Assembly (NCBI GenBank): GCA_039583875.1
Contig: CM077149.1
Span: 26,859,194 to 26,923,193, forward strand
Direction of reading: 5' to 3'
Source: Platanthera guangdongensis
Taxonomy: Eukaryota > Streptophyta > Magnoliopsida > Asparagales > Orchidaceae
DNA: 64,000 nt
In this document: positions 12,003-22,613 of the stretch, piece by piece
Position numbering within the stretch: the first letter of the stretch is position 1
Layout of the letters: the number at the start of each line of letters is the position of its first letter
The notes under the pieces: model-generated
Database searches by the model: none
What the model was told of the DNA's origin: nothing
The model's input: the letters and a program-made list of their open reading frames with translations, nothing else
Program-made: the position numbers and the translations under genes

Positions 12003-12275
12003 TTTATTCTGAGATCGACGAATTATCCACCTTTCGTTGAATGGAGCTCGACGAACTGTGAAATCTTCGTGAAATATTCGTCGAACAGTGATCGACGAAC
12101 TTTTTTGAGAAACTTTCGTCAAATGGAGTTCGACAAAATAGTTTCATGTATATTTCGGCGAACATAGCTTGACGAAATATATTTCTTTCTCAAAACCTTC
12201 ATCGACCGGAGAACGACAAAATGTATTTCTTTTGAGAATTTTACATCGAACCGGGTTCGATGTTTTGTCTTGTGT
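12003..12275. repeat. TTCGTCGA/TCGACGAA array between S1 pol and ORF2
   Basis: Alternating GATCGACGAA and TTCGTCGAACGGAG-type motifs, reverse complements in their cores, occur about a dozen times in 270 bp, immediately before ORF2. The block is conserved in the other S1 copies (27545-27835 and 19655-19915). Confidence 0.8.
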
Positions 12276-12387
12276 CGGATGGAGTTTGCCTTTTTGACTT
12301 TTGAAACTTATAACTATGTTTTCATCGAACTCTATGTCGCGCGTTCTCCATCTTACTTTGCACTTGATCACTCTATTTTGCATGCAA

Positions 12388-13786
12388 ATGGCGATTTCTC
12401 ATGTAACTCTCCCAGCGATGAAATTCGATGCAGGCTTCGACATAAACATTGAATCATTCATTCATTCTGATCAAATCTTCGAGGGTAAACTGCATCTCTT
12501 TGAGGCTCAAAATCTGCGGCAATTCATGAGCACCAGAATAAAACTTCCAGTTGTAGAAATCAAGAAATGGGTCTATACTACAAAGATTCAGGACCCTACA
12601 ACTATTACTGGATCAGTCAATAGACATCAGGTCTCTCTAACAACCGATATCTTATCTGAAATTTTTGGTTTCATAAATGGTGAAGATGAAATAGAAATAT
12701 CTAGTACTGAATTTGATGAGATGCTAGATAGAATGGTACACAATCAGGGAAACCCTAATCACCTATTGAAAAAGAATTTTTCTGTAGCATATAAATTCTT
12801 AGCCGATGTTGTTTGTAAAGTTTTGTTGGGAAAATATTTTGCACATGATTATGTCACCAGGCACCAATTTATGTGTATATGTGCTTTGGTTAATAAGAAA
12901 TCTATGAATTGGGGAACAATATTATTTGATTCAATTAAAAAGAAGATTAATAAGAAATATGTCAGCTATGGCAAAATTCTTGGTATCTTCCTCCAAACCA
13001 AATGTCCAGAAGTTTTGGTCTCTCAGACAGTGCATATCAATGCGTCCAACAAGCTTACTTCTGCTTTGTTTGGAACATGGGAGAGGGTAATACCTATGCC
13101 ATGTTGGGCTGTTACAACCTATCTCCCAACATTAGCAGAAGTTTCTGCTGCTCAGTCTTCTCCTCTGCCATCTCCACACCAATCCCCTACACCCTCCACT
13201 CCACCTTCTCTACAATTACCTGAACAAGTTCCTTCTTCCACACCACATGTGGATTCACCATTTCCTCAGTCACCACTACCCCTCATTGAGGATATTTCAT
13301 CAACATCAATCCATCCACATTCACCCATTCCTCAGTCACCACCTCAATCTCCACTACCTTCCTCTCCTCCACAATTCTCTCTTCTACACACATCACTATT
13401 ACCTTCATATCCACCTCAATCAACTATATCTCCACCACAATAACCAATCCATGCAATCGTTCCAGATGGCATTCCTCCTGTAATCCCTGCATCATCCATT
13501 CCTTAAGCTTTCTATCTCTGCTCCAATTGTGAAAAAAACTTTCATCCCCTCCTCTTCTACATCCTTTCCATCTACTTCTACATCTACTCAAGCTCCTCCT
13601 GAGTTTATGTATGTGAATTTTTCATCAATTTCTTCCAGTTTTCTTGAACTCATTACTCCAACTCTCAAAAAGTTGATAGATGAAGCTATAGCTCCTCTTG
13701 CTGCTTCTATCTCTGCTCTATCTTCTCAGCTATCCTCTTCCTCCTTTGTCCCTTCTTCTAGGGGCCTAGATTCAGCTTTCCCTTGA
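12388..13786 (+). pseudogene. S1 copy 1 ORF2 (extra ORF after pol)
   Basis: An open stretch from 12301 to 13443 lies on the sense strand after pol, in the position of the 'envelope-like' ORF of SIRE/Maximus elements. I prefer the start at 12388 because MAI(S/P) is shared with the copies at 27928 and 20042 and the frame upstream is not conserved. Residues about 80-235 (FGFINGEDEIEISSTEFDEM, then KFLADVVCKVLLGKYFAHDY and ILGIFLQTKCPEVL) resemble the 'putative plant transposon protein' domain; this is family recall, not a search. A Pro/Ser-rich region of about 90 residues follows. A TAA (13441) and a frameshift separate 13529-13786. No signal peptide or membrane segment is seen after the preferred start. 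Confidence 0.7.
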
Positions 13787-13859
13787 TCTATGCAGGGGGA
13801 GATGTTTGATGAAGAAGCTCCAACAGTTGAAGTTTCAACAACAGTAGTCTCTCAAGACA

Positions 13860-16673
13860 GTCTACAAGAGGTAGCATATGCCAATAAACCTCATATCTCT
13901 TCTCCTTACCAAACCATAGTCATACATTGAGAAATCTAAGATTTACCAGAGAAAAAAAGTAAAGTTTTTGAACAAAAGTTAATAGATTAGAAGTAATCAT
14001 AACTGCATCCAATAATTTAAATAATTTTGTTTGTTAGCGGAAGGATTTAATTCCTAGATGTCCATCCTAAAGCAAAGAGACTAATAAGATGGGAAATTTG
14101 ATCCATGTTGGGACAACCTTTCATAGGGAATAACAAAGATTTCCAAGATTGGTAGGAGCAACATCTCAAAATGAGACATTTGAGTGAACCAGATTCTACT
14201 TAGGTGCATTGAAAAATAATTGAACCAATTTGTAAGCACGCATTTAATTTTTGTGATTTCTAATACTGGTGGGATCAATATCTTGAAGATGGAGACATTT
14301 GAGTGCGCCAAAAAAATAAAGAGGTATCACATCTATTTTGTTATTGAATCTGGTTCCATGATGAACTAAAGTTGTTATGCTCGTCGTAAACAATACTATG
14401 TATAAATCACTGGGAGAGGAAAAGAGAAGGTGATTATACACCAAAGGGATTATGATGGGTAGGTCAAATAATTAAGCATGTGTAAAGTTTAATCAAGTTT
14501 GAGCTCAGTAGGACCTCAATCACTAGTGATGGAAATTTTGAGGAAATCTAGAAAAAGAAGCAACATAAAAATTTCCATCTCAAACTCAAAATGCAATACC
14601 TGCAATGACAAAACCACATTTAGACAGAAGTAAGGCTGCATAATTAATCAGAGCAGCATGATGATTTAGATCTTTCAGAATCAAATCTTGAAAGCATTTT
14701 GTTGAAAGTTCCAAATTTCCACTGAAATGAAAAACTCATTACTACTTTCACATGCCAACAACACAAGTTAATGTCACATGTGCATGCAAAAAATAAATTA
14801 GTAAGAAAGACTGGTAGGACAAATGGTACCAACACTAGGACAATGTTTCCTTGAATGGTCATTGACAAGACTACGTGATGAATATACTCACCATGTTTAA
14901 AATTATGCAATAATTAGGCATCCATGGAGTTGCAATGTTTTGTGCATCCAAATACACGTTCCTTAGCTACTAACCAACATGACAAATACATCTTTTTTCC
15001 TCAAAATCCTCCAAGACTCAAATTATTCATAGTTCAAACGGCATTTATCATTTACAAAAACTTAAACATCGACCATTTCAAATACAAGATTTGTAATATC
15101 CTAAATGTTTATTATTCATGCTTAACAAAGGGTCACTTATTGTATTTAATTCATGCAATGCATTTTCTCAAGCATGGGCCTGCAAGTACATACTAGTTCA
15201 AATGTACATTATTCGAGTTCTGTGTCCTCTAGATCAGAGTCAAAGGTAAATATGTTTGATTAAAATGCAAATCTCTTTTGAATTTTGAGTTCAAGTTCAA
15301 CCCAATTAAACTCGACTCTATACTATGTTACTACTGATAATGCCATGAGTCTCATAAATTGATGAAAATTCATGTAACATTCAGTGAGCTAATAATTAGT
15401 ATTGAAGTCATAAAAAAGTATACATCACCCGTTTTCAGTAACAAGGACCAGATGCAGGGATTCTTCATTACAGTAATCCAACATCTGTCATCCTGGTTAA
15501 ATTCAAAGAACCAAAATTCGTAAGATCACAGAAGTCAACATCATTGGTTAAATCCAAATCCAGCAAAAAAAACTATGAGACGGCGAAGTTGTCACGGGGC
15601 TCGAGCCACCAGCAGACATCCTGTAGAATTCATAGCTCCCCTCTGATACCGACGAGCCCGATCGGGTAACTATTTGCTTGTTCTCCGTGCAGCTTTCCTC
15701 TGACTTCAAAGAAATCATGAGTTCAGCCAATTAAATCCTAAAATCAACAACCTGGATATAAAATCCCCACAGCCATCAACAAATGGCCGCGCATGACCCC
15801 AAAAAGCAGCGACAAACCATAATTCGCAGATAATTAAAAGAAAAAATTGCATATAAAGATCTATAGAAACAACTGCTTGGAGTAGAAATTCAAGAACGGG
15901 GATCTTTCCAACGGTAACTAGAGAAAATAAGAAATTGAGAATGAGATCGATGAGCCGAGTACCTTCTAGATACAAACTGAAGCGGAGATGAACAACTAGC
16001 TCATCGGTGGGAGAAAAGAGGCTCACAACCCTAGAATCAAAGAAAACTCGCGCTGGCCGTTCAAAAACCCTCGCCTGATGAAGGATCTGAGTAATGGTGG
16101 AAATAAAATAAATAACTATTATACAATGGATCGACAATGAAGACTAACATAACAAAGAAATAGAGAGAGGAAGGGGATGAACAGTAGTGGAGGCTCGCGG
16201 ATATTGGCGAGGGGGATGACGTACTGCCTCACAAATTTTCCCTCCATCGTGATTTCCACTTGCCTCTCCATTTCCGCATTAGGTTTTGTCCGTCAAACAT
16301 TTTTTCTTCCACCTCTTGCCTCGCTATTTTGGAAGGAGTAAGTAACAGGCGGTAGAAATGCGTATGGAAGTCGAAGAGAAGGCGGGTTATGGATGTATAA
16401 GTGAAACAAGTGTAAAATATTTATGGCTTACCCTGTAGAAAATCAGGTGCATCGTGGTTGTGGCGAGATGCCGGTGGATGGTGGAGATCTATGTTCGCGA
16501 GATGTTGATCGGAGAGGAAACGTGGAGGTTGTGGCATGTAGTAGACAGCGAGAGGGGCTGCGGCATGGAGTCGCAAGTGGGAATGGCTGGGGCATGGAGT
16601 CAGGAGGGGAAGGGCTGCGGTGTGGAGTGATGGCTAGGGTTGAGATCGGGATGAAAGAGTTGGAGGATTAATA
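13860..16673. other. no gene recognised; end of S1 and unassigned DNA
   Basis: Sequence matching the other S1 copy stops at about 13860; weak ORF2-like text may continue to about 13990. From there to 16673 I see no domain, LTR or RNA gene. Two imperfect copies of an AGACATTTGAGTG-containing block (about 14160-14205 and 14270-14315) and a GC-rich stretch (16150-16670) are the only structure. A possible short exon on the minus strand is listed separately. Confidence 0.6.
15551..15730 (-). other. possible exon of an unidentified gene fragment
   Basis: On the minus strand a short open stretch reads MISLKSEESCTENKQIVTRS, followed by SGSSVSEGSYEFYRMSAGGS. It has a balanced, non-retroelement composition unlike its surroundings, and a possible splice acceptor (TCAG) lies near its start. 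The upstream minus-strand DNA to about 16200 could be 5' UTR or intron. I do not recognise the protein and cannot confirm that it is expressed. It could be a host gene remnant or a fragment captured by the CACTA element. Confidence 0.2.
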
Positions 16674-19055
16674 TGTAAGACCGCTCACCTTACCAAGGAG
16701 GCTCCCGGACTTATGCCCAAAACCGCCGTCTTATGGTGGCACTAACGCACGGGTTAGTCGACACCGTAACACGCCGATTCTGTCGGCTAATACGATCATA
16801 TAACATGTAGGCCAATATGAGAAATAGAAGTAATACATTACAGAGTAAAACACAGCTAGTCCACAGTCACAGTACAACTCATATATTTCCATCATTTCAT
16901 AAATAAATGCAATAAGAGTAAAATGGTAATATCCATGTATTTTGCTCCAAATTTCTCAAACAGTAGGATAAAAATTTTCATGAGTCAAATATGATCTCCC
17001 TTTTGTTTTGACAGATTTTGGGGGTTTTGTTTTGATCAAAAGCCTATTTTCCAATTTATTTATCAAAAAGGCCTAAATTTTTAAATATTCAAATAATGGG
17101 ATTTTTGCTCCCAAAAATCCCATTATTACTATGAGGTCTGAACTTTACCCTAATGAGCCTCTGGCATCAATTTTATGATTTTTGGATGTATCAAATAGGC
17201 TGAACATGCAATATTTCAAAAATTGCTATTTGCACCCCAAAGTTATATATAACCAACACATGCAAGTGGGTTAACCAACCATGCATTGGTACAAATGTGC
17301 TGAATATTTTACCATGCACATATAATGTCCCCAAGGACCTGCCACCAAAATTTGGGGCCATTTGGAGTCATATTACTCCGATTATTTCATTTATTTACTT
17401 TTGTGTATTATGAATAAAACTATAGAAACATTTTCCCCAAAGATTCTCAATTTTTGGCAGGGGCTAGATATACCCTAGTTAAGCACATGCCCAAAATTTT
17501 GGGTCATGTGGACATCTGCATTAGCATGGGCATTGGTTTTGGTTTCTGCCCTAGCCTAGGACCAGTCCTAGCAAAACAGCCCTACAGGACAACATACTGC
17601 ACCAAATTATAAGATTAAGGTGGCAAATTAAACTTAAGAGGAAGGGATAGAACTTTCATCGTAATCACCAGATCTAAGAATGCATTTACGGGGCCTAAAA
17701 TAGACATGTAATAACACTGTATAAGTGTGACAGAAATTTGATAAATTAGTGTTATACATTAATTAATCATATGAATTAAAACGGACGGCATCGGGTCGTC
17801 GTTCCCAATCAGCCAATGGCCCAGATTTCTTTCTGCTGGGCCGACTTGCCCGGCTATTTCCGGCCAACTGAGCCACCACCACCACTGGCGGATGTCGCCA
17901 CCACCTTCACTGAGGTGGTTGCTAGCGATTCCCGGCGATGAGGCCGCCGGAGTTGGATCCTCCGGCGAACCCGAGCAAGAAGAAAAGCTCGAAAAACTCT
18001 CCTTTTCCTTACATGGCATTGGGCTCAATTGAGCCCGATGTGTCTCCTAGAGGATCTAGAAAGCTAGTACGGTTAGAGAGACAGCAAAATGTACCCGAAT
18101 GGCGGCATGGCGGCGAGGTTGGCGGCGGTTGGCCATGGCTGAGCTGCTCCGGCGATCTCCTGCTCAAAATCTCATTTCTTCACCAAAAGCTCTGCTCATG
18201 GACTCGTTCTCCACTCGTTTCCACTCACTGAAGCTGATGGTGGGGTCGATTTGAGCTAAAAGTGGTTGTATAAGGAGATACACCCAAGGTGAGCTCGGTT
18301 TGCGCTTTGGTTGTATCACCAATGGTTCCAAGTGGCCACCATGCTCAACATTCTCTCTCAAATTCTTCTGGGAGGTCAGCCAGCAGGCTTAGGCAGAAGG
18401 AATGAGGCCATATGGCCACCTCTCACCACCTTTCCATTTCTCTCTCCTCTTTTTGGGGGAATTCCACAAAATGCCCCTTTGCGTGTGACCTCGCTCTAGA
18501 ACCAGAGGGTTAGGGGTGGTCTTTGACCACTTGGGCTAATAATGGGCCATGTTTGTTTGGCTTGGCCCAAGGAGAGTGGGCTTAGCACTCATTTTCTTCT
18601 TTAGGTCAATTATGTTGACTAAGTTGACTTTTGGGTTGACCTGGTCAACCATGATGAGTGGGCTGACCCCACTTGGTGGTCATGGGTCTAATGGCACCAC
18701 CCAACTTGGGTTGGGTCAATATGGTGCCCTACTTGGGCTAATTGGGCCTATAAGTATAGGTTTGACCAACTTAGGGCTATGGTTGACTTTGGTCAACTAG
18801 GGTCAAAGGGTTGACCTAATGACATGTCCTAGGGTCTACTTAGATTATTTTAGGGTTAGGACAATGTGGTGGAGTCATGGTGTGGCTAGGGTTCCAATTT
18901 AGGCTAGTTTGACCTAGTTTGACTTTGGCCCTTTAGTGGGCCCCACATGTCTTCAGCCCACTGTCTAGGGTCAAACCTAGCTAAATTCCCTATCATCCAC
19001 GCCTTGCCTAACCCAATCTAAGTTAAGGGGTCTAGAAGTAACATGGGATGTTACA
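16674..19055 (-). repeat. gypsy solo LTR, minus strand, second family
   Basis: In plus coordinates it starts TGTAAGACC and ends GGGATGTTACA, so on its own strand it runs TGTAACATCCC to GGTCTTACA. Flanks TAATA and AAATA resemble a 5-bp target duplication with one mismatch. It shares blocks with the LTRs at 22614-25547 and 53039-58723, including CACCAAAATTTGGGGCC and repeated TTGACTTTGGTCAAC tracts. No internal region is attached, so it is a solo LTR. Confidence 0.8.
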
Positions 19056-19254
19056 AAATAAATGCCCCGATTTTTGGCCATGAATATTATTATTCATGGC
19101 TAATACGTCTATATTTGCCACACTATTTATAACCATGGCTATAAAATAACTATTAACCATGATTTTTGCCATCGTGGCTAATATCAATGTATTAGCAATG
19201 ATTTTTAGTCCCTGGCCAAAAAAAGTGTAGCCAATACTCACTTTTCTAGTAGTG
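19056..19254 (-). mobile_element. CACTA transposon terminus
   Basis: The right end, read on the minus strand, begins CACTACTAGAAAAG, the typical CACTA (En/Spm) terminal inverted repeat. It is followed inward by subterminal repeats of the CCATGGCTAA, CCATGATT and CGTGGCTAAT kind on both strands. The element abuts S1-like RNase H sequence at 19255, so it inserted there. Its left terminus was not found; the gypsy solo LTR at 16674-19055 may lie inside it. Confidence 0.8.
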
Positions 19255-19648
19255 GTGATAAGTGTCTTGGTTTTGAAAGAAACAAACATCTGTGTCTACC
19301 TCAACAGTAGAAGCTGAGTATATAGCAGCTGGCAGTTATTGTTCACGGATGCTGTGGATTTAAAACCAACTGCTAGATTATGGTGTCAACTTAAATAATT
19401 CTACTCTACTTTGTGATAATACTAGTGCAATTTCCATTGCACAGAATCCAGTGCATCATAGTAGAACTAAGCATATAGTGGTAAGATATCATTTCATTAG
19501 AGAGTGTGTTGACAAAAAGAAAATTAATCTCACCTTTGTCTCTACTGATTTGCAAAAGGCAGATATTTTCACCAAACCCTTGGATGAGAAGAAACATCTG
19601 TTCTTTATGAATCAACTAGGTATGATAAATGGATATGCATTAATTTAA
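19255..19648 (+). pseudogene. S1-like RNase H remnant, copy 3
   Basis: Copia RNase H sequence resumes right after the CACTA end, first in a broken frame. It then continues openly from 19451 with HHSRTKHIVVRYHFIREC and ADIFTKPLDEKKHLFF, ending LGMINGYALI at 19648. It is homologous to 11590-12000 but clearly diverged, so it is a separate copy or subfamily. Everything 5' of it is missing. Confidence 0.85.
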
Positions 19649-19654
19649 CTTTCT

Positions 19655-19915
19655 ATCTGTGGTCGAAGAATTTGAAACAGTTCGTCGACCTGAGATCGAC
19701 GAACTGAGAAAAGTTCTTGAGATAGTTCGTCGACCTGAGATCGACGAACTCTCTTTGTGTGAAGCTCAATTCGTTGAACGGAGATCGACGATATTGCTTC
19801 AGAAAATTTTCGTCGGCCTGAGAACGACGAAAACTTTTCCCTTCTTCAGACTGAGATCGACGAACTCTTTTGTCAATAAAATATTTCGTCGGACTCAAAT
19901 CGAAGAATTTTGTTT
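19655..19915. repeat. TTCGTCGAC..GATCGACGAA array upstream of ORF2, copy 3
   Basis: About ten alternating TTCGTCG and GATCGACGAA motifs, spaced about 20-30 bp, fill the spacer between RNase H and ORF2. This is the best preserved S1-type array in the window: several units read TTCGTCGACCTGAGATCGAC. Confidence 0.85.
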
Positions 19916-20041
19916 ATTTTGTAGGACAGATTCTGCCGCTTCATATTCTGAAAACCATATAACTAGGTTTTCTTCGAGCTCCATCCCGAGCTTTCTGTTC
20001 CCCTTGCACTTGATCTTTCTGTTTCCTTTTGCATGCGATCA

Positions 20042-21235
20042 ATGGCGATACCGTCGAGTTCTCTTCCGGCAATGAAATTCGACATGGGATTTGATATAGA
20101 CTTCGAATCATTTCAACATTCTGATCGAATTTTCCTGGACATACTGAAATTATTTGAGAAACAACAGTTGAAGAACTTCATGACAACCAGGATAAAGATA
20201 GCTGCTGCTGAAATCAGAGAATGGGTGTTCACCTCCTCTACTCCAGATGCCGACACAATGATAGGCACAATATCTGGTAACCAGTTTTCTTTAACCCCCA
20301 CAGCATTAACTAAAATTTTTGGATTGATAAATGGTAAAAAAGATATAGAGATTGATAGTTCTGAGTTTGATGACATGCTGAATAAAATGGGTCATATTGG
20401 AGAGAACCCTTATAAGCTATTAAATAAAAACTTGTCTTCTGAATATAAATTTTTAGCCGATATGGTGGGAAAAGTATTGCTAGGAAAGCATACTGCCCAT
20501 GATTATATTACCAGGAAATAGTTTCTGGTAATGTGTGATGTAATGAATAAGAAACTAGTGAATTGGGCTAAAATTTTGTTTGACTTGATAAAGAAGAAGA
20601 ACAGTAAGAAGGAAGTGTGTTTTGGAAGAATTATTGGAATTTTCCTATAGGAAAAGGCTGCTGAATCCCTGGTCTCTCAGACAATATTCATTAATGCTTC
20701 CAAAAGGCTAACATGTGCCTTGTTTGGAAGGTGGAAGAGGACAATCCCAAAGCGATCCAAGGCTTCAACCACTTCCAGAGCATCTGAGGATACAAGGGCT
20801 GTAACAGCTGCTCCCCCACCATCAGAAGTTGTCCCCTCCATCAGAATTACATCCACCCAGATTCCAACACCTCCATCTCAACAACCAACACCTCCACAAA
20901 TTTCAATTCCATCATCAACCCTCCAACAACCATCCTCATCTCCAGCTCATACTCCAACACCACCAATTCAATCTCCTACACATCAACCAACACCAGTTTA
21001 ATCTCCAGAGCATACCACTACACTCCAATCCCCACATCCTCATCATCTATCTGACATCTCACTCCATAACCTCTCATCCATTCCATCCTTTGATCTGCTA
21101 TCATCTCCCATCAATACTCCATCACCTCATGATGAGCCCATGACAGACACCACTCTTTTCCCTTCATTATCCATCCTCCATCCTTCTGTATCAACTCAGA
21201 CACCCTCTGAGTTTATGCAAATGGATTCCCCTTCC
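20042..21235 (+). pseudogene. S1-like ORF2, copy 3
   Basis: It starts MAIPSSSLPAMKFDMGFDID, parallel to the copy at 12388. The domain FGLINGKKDIEIDSSEFDDM, KFLADMVGKVLLGKHTAHDY, then RIIGIFL, matches the other copies but is diverged. In-frame stops lie at 20519 (TAG where other copies have CAG, Gln) and about 20650. A long Pro/Thr/Ser/Gln-rich tail runs from about 20760 to 21235, where similarity ends (FMQMDSPS). Confidence 0.75.
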
Positions 21236-21419
21236 CGTACAACCCCATATTCGCGAAGAGAGGGCCCCAAACAAGGCATGAGACTTGTTGCACGTTTTTT
21301 TAAACTTTTTGAGAGGTTTGACACTCTAGGTGGCCAATTTAGGCTCAAAATGAATAGTATACTAGTAGGGGGATGATATATTCATCAACCCCCTGGCCCC
21401 TTTAAGGAGTCTCCCAGGA

Positions 21420-21935
21420 TGCATCCCGCCGAGACCACAGCTCGCCAGGCCACAGATCGCTAGGTCGCAGCTCGCCAGGCCGCCGCTTGCTAGGTATTCG
21501 TCTCGCTAGGACGCAGCTTGCCAGGCCGCAGCCCGCCCAAGCCATTATCTCCCGAGGCCGTAGCCCGGCCAGGCCACAGCTCGCCAGGCTGCAGCTCGCC
21601 AGGCCTCCGTCTTGCCAGGGTGTAGCTCGTCAGGCCGTAGCCCACCCAGGCCGCCATCACCTTGGCCGCAGCCTGCCTAGGCCGCTGCTCGCCAGGGCGC
21701 AGCTCTCCAGGCCTCCGTCTTGCCAGGCAGCCCTCTCACAAGGACTCATCTCGCTTTGCCGCAGTCTTGCCAGAACATAGCCCGCCTAGGCCGCCGTCTC
21801 TCCCTGGCCGCCGTCTCGCTAGGCCGCAGCTCGTCGAGGCCGCTGCCTCCCCCATGCCGCCATCTCACCAGGCAGTAGCCTGCCCAGGCTGCAGCTCTCT
21901 AGGTCGTCTACTTGCTCGGCTGGGACTTCTCGCTC
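21420..21935. repeat. GC-rich minisatellite, about 15-bp unit
   Basis: Around thirty imperfect copies of a roughly 15-bp unit close to CCGCAGCTCGCCAGG run head to tail, with substitutions and small indels. Its translation gives a meaningless Ala/Arg/Pro/Leu repeat (QLARPQLA) in several frames. It is flanked by unassigned DNA (21236-21419 and 21936-22130) that may be LTR sequence of another element. Confidence 0.8.
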
Positions 21936-22139
21936 GGCTTAAGGGTCTGCCCCTGGTAGACTGCGATTAGCTACTTAGAATAGCGGGATTTGGCTGTTGG
22001 TAGGCCAACCCGGGGGCGTTTCCGTAATTTTAGGCGCAACGGAGATTGGTTATTTGTAGGTCATTCCCAGAAAACAATAAATAAACCCTTGAGGGTGCCT
22101 TGGAGAGGATTGCTTCTTAGCCACTTGAATCCCTCTTTC

Positions 22140-22512
22140 TTCTTCCTCCAAGTGCGGAGTCACAAGGAGCTCAATCCTAAGTTTATGCGACCTTACACGA
22201 TCCTAGAGAGGATTGGACACTTAGCATACCAGTTGGAGCTAGTGCTAGAGTTAAAGAACTTGCAAGACATCTTTGACGTCCACTTACTTCAGAGAGAGCA
22301 GCACATCACATCAATTTTGGGCCCGGTAGCATCCGATCGGTTAGTTTGTTTGGAGCCGATCCGGTTCGACGATACTGGAGTACGAGTCTTGTGGAAGAAG
22401 AGTATCCATTTAGTAAAGGTGATGTAGTTAAATCATGTGTAGGAGGAGCACACTTGGGAGCCCATGGACCTCATGCAACAGCGATATTCGGAGCTCTTCA
22501 CCTCATCTACAA
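22140..22512 (+). pseudogene. gypsy integrase C-terminal tail
   Basis: The end of a Ty3/gypsy integrase: ELNPKFMRPYTILERIGHLA, then FDVHLLQRE and WKKSIHLVKVM. After a frameshift near 22430 it continues with EEHTWEPMDLMQQRYSELF, the conserved end of chromovirus-like pol. It is directly followed by the GAGGACAAAATTC block and LTR expected at the 3' end of such elements. The rest of pol is absent. Confidence 0.85.
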
Positions 22513-22613
22513 CCTAAACCTCCTAGATATTTTGATCCACTTCTTTGTGTTAAACCCCGTAGACCCGAACTTAAATTTCGAGGACAAAATTCTTTTTTTT
22601 GTTTATTGAGATT

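Noticed and set aside
12301..12387. Signal peptide at the start of S1 ORF2 (MSRVLHLTLHLITLFCMQ)
   Set aside because: The copy at 20042 has an indel that puts the corresponding bases in another frame, so the conserved start is the later ATG (MAI...). Calling ORF2 an envelope protein is not supported.
15715..16137. Minus-strand hydrophobic open stretch of 140 codons that could be a membrane protein
   Set aside because: T-rich composition on that strand explains the hydrophobic residues; no family is recognised. It fits 5' UTR or intron better.
16423..16671. Gly/Val/Arg-rich open stretch of 82 codons
   Set aside because: It is short and GC-rich, with no recognised domain or partner copy.
17938..18231. 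Open stretch RPPELDPPANPSKKKSSK as a possible host gene
   Set aside because: It lies inside a solo LTR, antisense to it, and a related non-conserved stretch occurs at the same place in the LTR at 53039-58723.
21487..21970. Two overlapping open stretches rich in Ala, Arg, Pro and Leu
   Set aside because: They are translations of the 15-bp minisatellite in different frames.
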